From Trochalopteron elliotii (taxonomy: Eukaryota > Chordata > Aves > Passeriformes > Leiothrichidae): a DNA stretch of 64,000 bases. The stretch's first letter is position 1. Each line of letters begins with the position of its first letter. Below the pieces are notes generated by a model that did not search any database, had not been told where the DNA came from, and was given only the letters and a program-made list of their open reading frames with translations. Made by a program: the position numbers and the translations under genes. This document shows positions 57,571 to 64,000 of this stretch, piece after piece. The stretch lies in contig JANPWX010000161.1 in assembly GCA_024734555.1 (NCBI GenBank), positions 607,370 to 671,369 of the forward strand. The letters run 5' to 3'.

Positions 57571-59210
57571 TGTCTTGGATGTCCTGGCAAGATGAGAGAA
57601 CCTGATGGAAGCTCTCCAGTGGTGCTGTGTGGTAGCACAAAGGAGCCCTTGAGCAGCCCCTGCTCCCCTGCAGGCAGTGCACAGCACGGCTGTGTTGCAC
57701 TGTGCTCTCCCCACAACAGGAATTGCTTCCCAGAACGGTGTAGGAGCCTTCATCCTCCTGACTGGTGACCCTATCCTGCTGCAGGCAACAAAATCTTGCA
57801 AGAAATAATCAGAACTGACCTATTCCATGCTGTTTGGAGGGACTCACCTGTTGACCAAGTCTTGCTGGTGGCAGCTGCAGACCTTGCAGAGAGCTCCTGA
57901 GTAAATGTGTTGCTGCAAGTGCTGGGAGCTGTTGAGATAAATCCATTTTTGGAGACCTGCTCCTACCTTCAATGTATTGTTTTAGCCCCAGCCCAGTAAG
58001 TGAATGATACAGGAACAGAGGAGAAAGATCAGCTGGGGGAAGGAGGACACCATGATTTTATGATAGGTGCAAATATCTATTTCATGGGCAGCTTGAGAGC
58101 TCCTTAGAGTAGATCTTGGTGGACAATGTGAAGCTCCAGGTGAACATAGTGCTATTTAGGCATTAAGGTCAGTGTGCACAGAATATTTTGGATTTTTGAA
58201 TATTTTGGAGTGTGGATCAGCTGCTCATAGGAATGGCTACTGTGTGGTTGGTGCCGTTGTTCTGCTCTGGTTTCTAGGTTGTATCTGGGGCATTTTAAGA
58301 GCTGTCCTGTAAACATGCTGAGGTCTTCACTGCTGCCTGCACCTCTGGGGTGTCCAGGTGTGGGGACAGCTGTGGAGCAGCTCTGCTCCCTCCCTGTGGC
58401 CCTGGAGCATTGGGATTTTTTGTGGGTTAGCATGCAGGGCTATCATATCTTCATAACTAGATATGTCCCTTCTGGTGAGACAAACACATTATAGCACAGG
58501 GAGTATTTTCTGACTCAGAAATACCTGTACTGCCCTCCCCAGCAGTGGGAAATAGACCTGCACACTCTGTTGGGTTCAGGTTGCTGCAGGAAGAAAGGAC
58601 AGCTGTGGTGAGATGGATGCACTCACTTTCTGCTGTCCTGCTGTGTGGGATATAATTGCTTTAGCCTTCTCTGTTCTTCCAAAACCATTTCGATATTGCT
58701 GCCCAGATCAAATTTTGTGAAGAACATTTTAGAACAAATCTTAGCCTTTGGCCTGAAATACATCACCTGTGGAAAGTTTTACAAACAATCCTGATATTTG
58801 GAGTCTGGCTGTGGAAAAGCTGTGATATTGGATAAGTGGAAATTTAGATCCTTATGAGCAAGTGCAGATACTGGAAGGGAGGGTGACATATCCCCAGACT
58901 TGGGTGGGGAACAAGTCTCTGGGAATTGGAAAAGTTCTAGTGTTGAAAGGAGGACCTGCTTATGCTGATGAAATAAAGAAACTTGCTTCTATTTCCATGC
59001 CTGTAAAATGGGGAAAAATTAAAATCCAGCTATGTCAGTAAGTGTAACAAACTCTTCCAGAAGTTTGCAGAGTGTCTCACAATCCTGCTGAGAACAGGGC
59101 AAGAAGCTTTCTGGAGCCCCAGGTAAGGACCAAAGAGATGAGATTCTCCTTTTTCTATGAGAAGAGAACAAACTGTGGCCCAGTACCCCCTTTTTGGGGT
59201 GACTGAATTG
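57571..59210. other. Intergenic, no gene seen
   Basis: No exon, CR1 or LTR recognised. Confidence 0.4.
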
Positions 59211-59214
59211 CACG

Positions 59215-59690
59215 AGGCTGCTGCAGTGGTAGCTGTGAGATGCCGTGGAGCCAGCAGAGGAGACTAATTGTTAAACTGGCAGGTCTTTAGGTCGAGGCTT
59301 CCACTGAAACTGGAATTTATGTAATTTATTTCATTTAAACTTGCTGCTCCTTTGTTCAGCACTGGCTGTGGAGAGGCAGCTCAGCTCCTGCTTTGTGTTG
59401 CTAGCACATCTCGTGCAGCACGAGGCGTCTTTGCTCTTTTCCTGAAGTCACCCAGCTCCGGAGATTTAAGTGCAGAAACTTTGCAGACACGAGGCTTGTT
59501 TGCAAGGCAGACATGCATTTCCACATCCTGTCTCATGGATTCCCGAACAAAGATGTTTACAGGAAGAAAAAAAAAAAAAAAAAGGCACTAATGCTATACT
59601 AGGAGGGGGAAAGCATAATGTATTCTTCAAATGTTTGTATGTCAGCAAAACGCCTGCAAACCATTCAATAGATTAATCCTGTAGCTGGCC
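59215..59690. promoter_or_regulatory. Candidate conserved non-coding element
   Basis: Repeat-free apart from an A17 run (59567-59583). Retained CpGs ('cacgaggcgtc', 'gacacgaggc') and AT cores ('gactaattgttaaac', 'tagattaatcc'). Confidence 0.35.
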
Positions 59691-60554
59691 TAAAAGGAAT
59701 GGATTTCTAGCCATAACTGAGATTGGGAAAAATTGATTTCCATGTTCTTGTTGACTGAATAAGATGAAAACAACTGCCTTGGCACTCATTACTAGGCCAA
59801 GAATTCAGATCTCTGCTGCCAAACTGCAGAGCTGGGCTGAATGCTAGAACCAGCTCAGCTTGAGAAGTGATGAAAAAGGGGCTTTTCAGAAACCAAATCT
59901 TAACTATTTCCCATTGTGGAAGTGGGATTTGCAGCAGATCGTGGCTGTCAAAGTACCTGGTGGCTTTGTGTAGGTGTGTGGCTCAATGCTTTGGTCTCTT
60001 GGCCAGAACTATGAAGGCACTTCTGGTAATCAAAAATGTGAGAATGGCTTGGCTTAGGTTGTCCATCTAGCTTTAAAGTAAAATTTCATCGCAAGAAGCA
60101 GTTCAGAAGAAGATATTTAAATTATGCTTAGGTTCAATGGAAGATACTTTTAAATTTACTGTTAAGAGACTCTTAGTAATGGGGATAATGAGCTTATGCC
60201 ATGGCTGAGTTGGAAGTGCTCATTGTTTTCCCCAGCTCTGACAAAAGACAGTAGAAAAGATGGGAGAAAACACTGACTAGGGCAGGAGGTGACATCTGCA
60301 GGTGGGACAGCCAGGACACACTCTCCAGACCCATCTGTGTTCCCTGTGTGTAGGGAGTCCCCAGCTGGTTGTTCCCAAGTTTTTCCAGGCTAGATGAGCT
60401 GCATCCACCCAGCCATCTCTTCAAATGCTTGGGACTGAGGGAGGAGATGTACACTTGGTTGTTACATCATTTCAGGAGCCTCTTTTTCCCCCCTGGGACT
60501 GGTTTCCATTGGAGAACCTGATGCCTCACAGTCCCATCTGGGGTGCCAGAAACT

Positions 60555-61069
60555 GATGCCTTGGAAGACTGACCTGAAACAGAGACTGGACAGAGATAGA
60601 GAATAAAGTAGGTATTTATTGAAAGGCCTCCAGGATCCACCCTGGGCAGGACAGGAGCCTGACCAAGGCTGCACCCAGGGTGGACCAAGAATAGTCACAA
60701 AAATGGCACCCTGGTCACGAGATCTTACACTTTTATAAGTTTTGGTCCATTTGCATATTGGAGTTTAATTGTCCAATTACAGCTTCAGGTTGTGAGGTCT
60801 CATCCTTCTTGTTCCTCCCTTCAGTCCACCCTTGTTTATGCTTTTGGGCCTGTAAGTTGTCCTTAGTTCTCATCAGAAAAAGGATTTGTTTTGTCTACCT
60901 ACCCTGTGAAGAGAGCTGGCTAGCACTTAATAGGAGGCTCAGAGCTACATCCCTAGGCAGCACAGAATCTGCAAACATGAAAACTAAAGCTCAAGGCATC
61001 AAACCCTTGCACAGGAAACAGAGAAGGCAAGGGACACAAACTCAATTTGAGATCCTACAAATCCCAGCA
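60555..61069 (-). mobile_element. Solo LTR, ERVL-like, minus orientation
   Basis: On the minus strand: an octamer (60749-60756), TATAAAA (60731-60737), AATAAA (60615-60620), then 'gtctctgtttcaggtcag' and an end at ...AAGGCATCA (60555). It shares CCAATATGCAAATG and the motif order with the plus-strand LTR at 36.1-36.5 kb. The right border is approximate; no retroviral genes are present. Confidence 0.72.
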
Positions 61070-61084
61070 TCTCCCAGAAGTTGT

Positions 61085-61380
61085 GTTGTGGATGAGGCCG
61101 ATGCGAAAAGGTAAATCCCTGTCCTGAAATTCCCTGGGAATCACAGCAGCTTTCAACTGACTGCAAACAGATCACTTGATAACCCTCAGTCTTATTGACA
61201 CCGCTCCAAAAAATGCGCTGCAAAGTGTAAATAATAAACGTGTAGTATCCGCACTGGAGCAAGTAAACAGCGCCTGATGTTGTCTGATATTTCACTGGCA
61301 AGGTGTCCTCGGTGATGCTCCAGCAGAATAATTTTCCGAGCGAGTGGCTCGCGTGACAGGTGGATGTGCCGAGCTCACGG
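61085..61380. promoter_or_regulatory. Candidate conserved non-coding element with retained CpGs
   Basis: About 15 CpGs scattered in moderately AT-rich sequence directly beside the LTR. Motifs include 'cttgataaccctcagtctta', 'gtaaataataaacgtg' and 'cgagcgagtggctcgcgtg'. No exon is recognised; the frame on the minus strand has no similarity. Confidence 0.4.
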
Positions 61381-61390
61381 AGCCGGATCT

Positions 61391-61551
61391 GGGAGTGGGA
61401 ACAGCACCATGGGTCCCTCCTGCTGGCTCCCAGCAGCTGGGCATGGAGCTCTGAGGAAGGGCCTGGCACTGGGAGCAGAAACAGCACCATGGGTCCCTCC
61501 TGCTGGCTCCCAGCAGCTGGGCACAGAGCTCTGAGGAAAGGGCCTGGCATG
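61391..61551 (+). repeat. Two-copy 80-bp tandem duplication
   Basis: 'acagcaccatgggtccctcc' at 61401 and 61481, with 'tgctggctcccagcagctgg' after each. The copies are nearly identical; copy 2 has one extra A near its end. Confidence 0.93.
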
Positions 61552-63415
61552 CTTACCCCAGGCTTGCTGACACGGGAGTGTTGCTAAAAGCTTGCTTCCT
61601 GCGTGGTCTGGGTGTATCAGCTTCCCAGGCTGGATGACACAAGGATTAATAATTCATGCTGGAGGTATTGACTGGTGGGAGCTGTTATAGGACCCTTGCT
61701 GTGGGTGAAGGAGCTGCCTTCCTGCTCAGGTTATGCAGGAAATAATCTCCCTGTGGCAAGGTGGCTGTCAGATCCTCTCCGGGGTGTCAGCTCTGGCAGC
61801 CAAGGCTGCTCTTTGTTACCCAGAGCATGCTCCCATTCTGCTTTTTGGAGTGTTGCAAAGTGGCTGGAGAAGCCAGACTATTGAAGACCAGCTTTCCATA
61901 ACTTGCAGGTGGGCTCTTGTGCCTGCTGGTGGCTGAAATGCTGAGCTTGAAATATTTTTTGTGATAGGGTGTCCTCAGGATGGGCTCTACAGCTGCTCCT
62001 TGGGCACCCTGTTGTGTGCAGGCACAGCCTGCAGTCTCCCCAAGGGGATTGCAAGGCAGGAAAGTGTTCCTTGGCTGGCCTGACCCTGAGGGAATAGCAT
62101 CACCCCTAGAAATGGATGTGATTTCCAGGAACTGGGGAACCGTGGCTTGCATAAATGTGAATTTTAAAGAATCAAGTGTCTGTGTGTGCTGCTGTGATCC
62201 TGGATGGAGGATGCCGCCCTCATGCTGTGTGTTGTAGCTCTTTGGCAAAGATTTTCCTTCCTGGCCATGTGGAGACACCAGAAAGTTTTCGAGGAGACCA
62301 TAGGGCTGTACAGTAACAGTCTGCAATGTCTGTAGCCATGAGTGGCAGATAGAAGACACCAGGGATGTGTGTCCAGGAATCCTGGGAAGCTGCTCTCAGC
62401 TCCAGCAGTCACAGAGCTGCCCAAGATCTGCCTTTTCTCTCCCCTCACCATGCTGCCCAGTGTAACATTGCACTGACTTTCCCAAGTAAGATGTAAAACT
62501 GAGCTGATGGGCTTTTTGAGAGCAAAGCTCTGTTAACAAGAGCAGGGAGGTTAACCTTGGATCCCTGCCCAAATTGAAGTGGATATAATCTCTAAATGGC
62601 TCATACCAAAATGAAATGCACTTGTGAGGGAACGTGTCCCTCTCTCTCCTGTAGTGTTGCTGTGCTGAGCACAGAGGGGACAGAAACTTGTGGGTGAGTG
62701 AGTTTTGTGCTGAATGTGTTAGGAAGCAAACTAGGCCTCTCTTTTTGGGTGGATGCTCTGTCTTCTAAGAGATCCAACAAAATTAACCTGGAATCAAGAA
62801 ACAAAACCAGCCTAGAATAGACCAAATCCTGGTTCCAGTCTCTATTTTGATGGACTCTGGATTAGTCCTGAGCTGTGCTATCTTTTATGGGAAGACCTTA
62901 CCCGTGGCACTTTCCATGGGCCAGGGTGGTGCTGCCATCCAGCTCTGTGTGATGGACAATGCTCCAGGCTGGAACAAGACTCCAGAGGCCTTGGCTCAAA
63001 GATGGTGTTCCTCTGTCCACCCTGGTCAGGGGCTAAAGGAGCTGTGGGAAGGATTCACCCTGACTAAAAGCTGTGCACCAGCAGCCTGGGGAGCAGATAT
63101 GTGCCATAAGATGGAATAAGCTGGCTGTCTGCAGTAGCTGTGCAAGCACTGGCTGCTGGGCTCAGAGGACTAAGAGTTCTTCAGGCTGCAAAATATGCAG
63201 TAGCAATGCAGGATCTCGATGTGCCTTGGTCACCCAGCAGTACTGGACCAGGTTCTGGGAAGCTTCCAGCCTCAGCTCCACCAAACACGTGCTCTGGCTA
63301 ACGCAAATGTTGCTTTGGAGATGCTGGGAGGTTTCTCTCCCCCCCCACTTTTAAAAAGAGCATATGTTCTCACTACTAACAAGCAGGTTTGCAAAGAGTC
63401 TATTTTTAAGATGAT
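61552..63415. other. Intergenic, no gene seen
   Basis: Unique-looking sequence. A 190-codon minus-strand frame (61787-62359) has no known similarity. Confidence 0.4.
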
Positions 63416-63419
63416 TACA

Positions 63420-63720
63420 GGGTATCAGTAGCTGTTCCAGTGTCAACTGTCGGTTTTGTTTCCTTGTCGGCAGTAAACTGTTGGCAGGTTTGTGCACCAG
63501 AGGTTTACTCCTTCCCAGCTGTAATTGCACAGCACGGAAATTATCACTTGCTCTGTGCATGCCTCTGCTGCTTCATCCCTCTGAGCCTGCTGTTCACCAG
63601 CAGCTCCTCCAAGCGCTTCCCACAGCTCAAGAGCCGTGTCGTGGCTTCTCCTGCTGGCACAAGACAAGGCCTGGCTAGATCTGAACTGCAGAGATGAGAC
63701 TGAGCGTGGTGTTGTGATAC
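63420..63720. promoter_or_regulatory. Candidate conserved non-coding element
   Basis: Repeat-free block with 'caactgtcggttttgtttcc', 'gctgtaattgcacagcacgg' and 'aaattatcacttgctctg'. No exon recognised; inferred from composition. Confidence 0.3.
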
Positions 63721-64000
63721 CAGAGTACCCAATATTGGTGCTTCCTGCTTTGTTGGGCAGGTAAAGAGCCCAGAATTGGGTTCCTTTCCCACTAAGACAA
63801 ACGCAGAGATTTTTTTTGCAGGCAGTTTCCCTCGCCTGCTGCATAAAATCATACCTGCAGCTCTGGCTGAGATCTTCAGGGTGGCGGACGTGGATGGATT
63901 GGTGTCTGGGTGTCTGGAGAGCTGGTGGATGTGTCTGGTGCACAGCTCAGCCTTTCTGCATCCCTGTTTGCCTGGCAGGCAGAGCAGCAGGGCCAGACTG

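Noticed and set aside
61787..62359. 190-codon minus-strand open frame
   Set aside because: No similarity to known proteins, no start context or exon logic; length is plausible by chance in 64 kb.

Overview
The window is vertebrate nuclear DNA, almost certainly from a bird. Introns have GT/AG borders, a CpG island marks the one complete promoter, and the dispersed repeats are mostly short 5'-truncated CR1 LINE pieces, the typical avian repeat. A few LTR pieces look like songbird ERVL-type solo LTRs, so a passerine is likely but not proven. There are no prokaryotic features, CRISPR arrays, tRNAs or rRNAs.

Left end (1-2.1 kb): positions 1-585 on the minus strand are the 5' coding exon of a leucine-rich-repeat membrane protein that best matches LRRC52; the window cuts it off. 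About 1.26 kb away, head to head, is the CpG-island promoter of NUF2. A CR1 fragment lies between the two.

1.8-14.1 kb: complete NUF2 gene, plus strand, with 13 coding exons that join in frame to a 469-residue protein (human 464). NUF2 is the CH-domain and coiled-coil partner of NDC80 in the Ndc80 kinetochore complex. Its promoter carries E2F and CHR-like sites, as expected for a G2/M gene. Introns hold three CR1 pieces, all in the sense orientation, a minisatellite beside the exon 11 acceptor, and an RFX X-box-like palindrome.

14.1-64 kb: about 50 kb in which I recognise no protein-coding exon. It holds eleven further CR1 fragments, three or four LTR-like elements, simple repeats, several small tandem duplications, a 388-base assembly gap at 44978-45365, and a series of AT-rich or CpG-retaining blocks dense in homeobox/POU-type motifs that look like conserved non-coding regulatory elements. 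In mammals the gene downstream of NUF2 is PBX1 across a large gene desert, so this stretch is plausibly the start of a PBX1 regulatory landscape. That is inference; conservation could not be tested here. No new multi-gene system was found. The most checkable novelties are the LRRC52/NUF2 junction, the candidate orphan promoter or CpG blocks near 35.9, 39.3 and 55.5 kb, and a locally duplicated LTR end near 53 kb.
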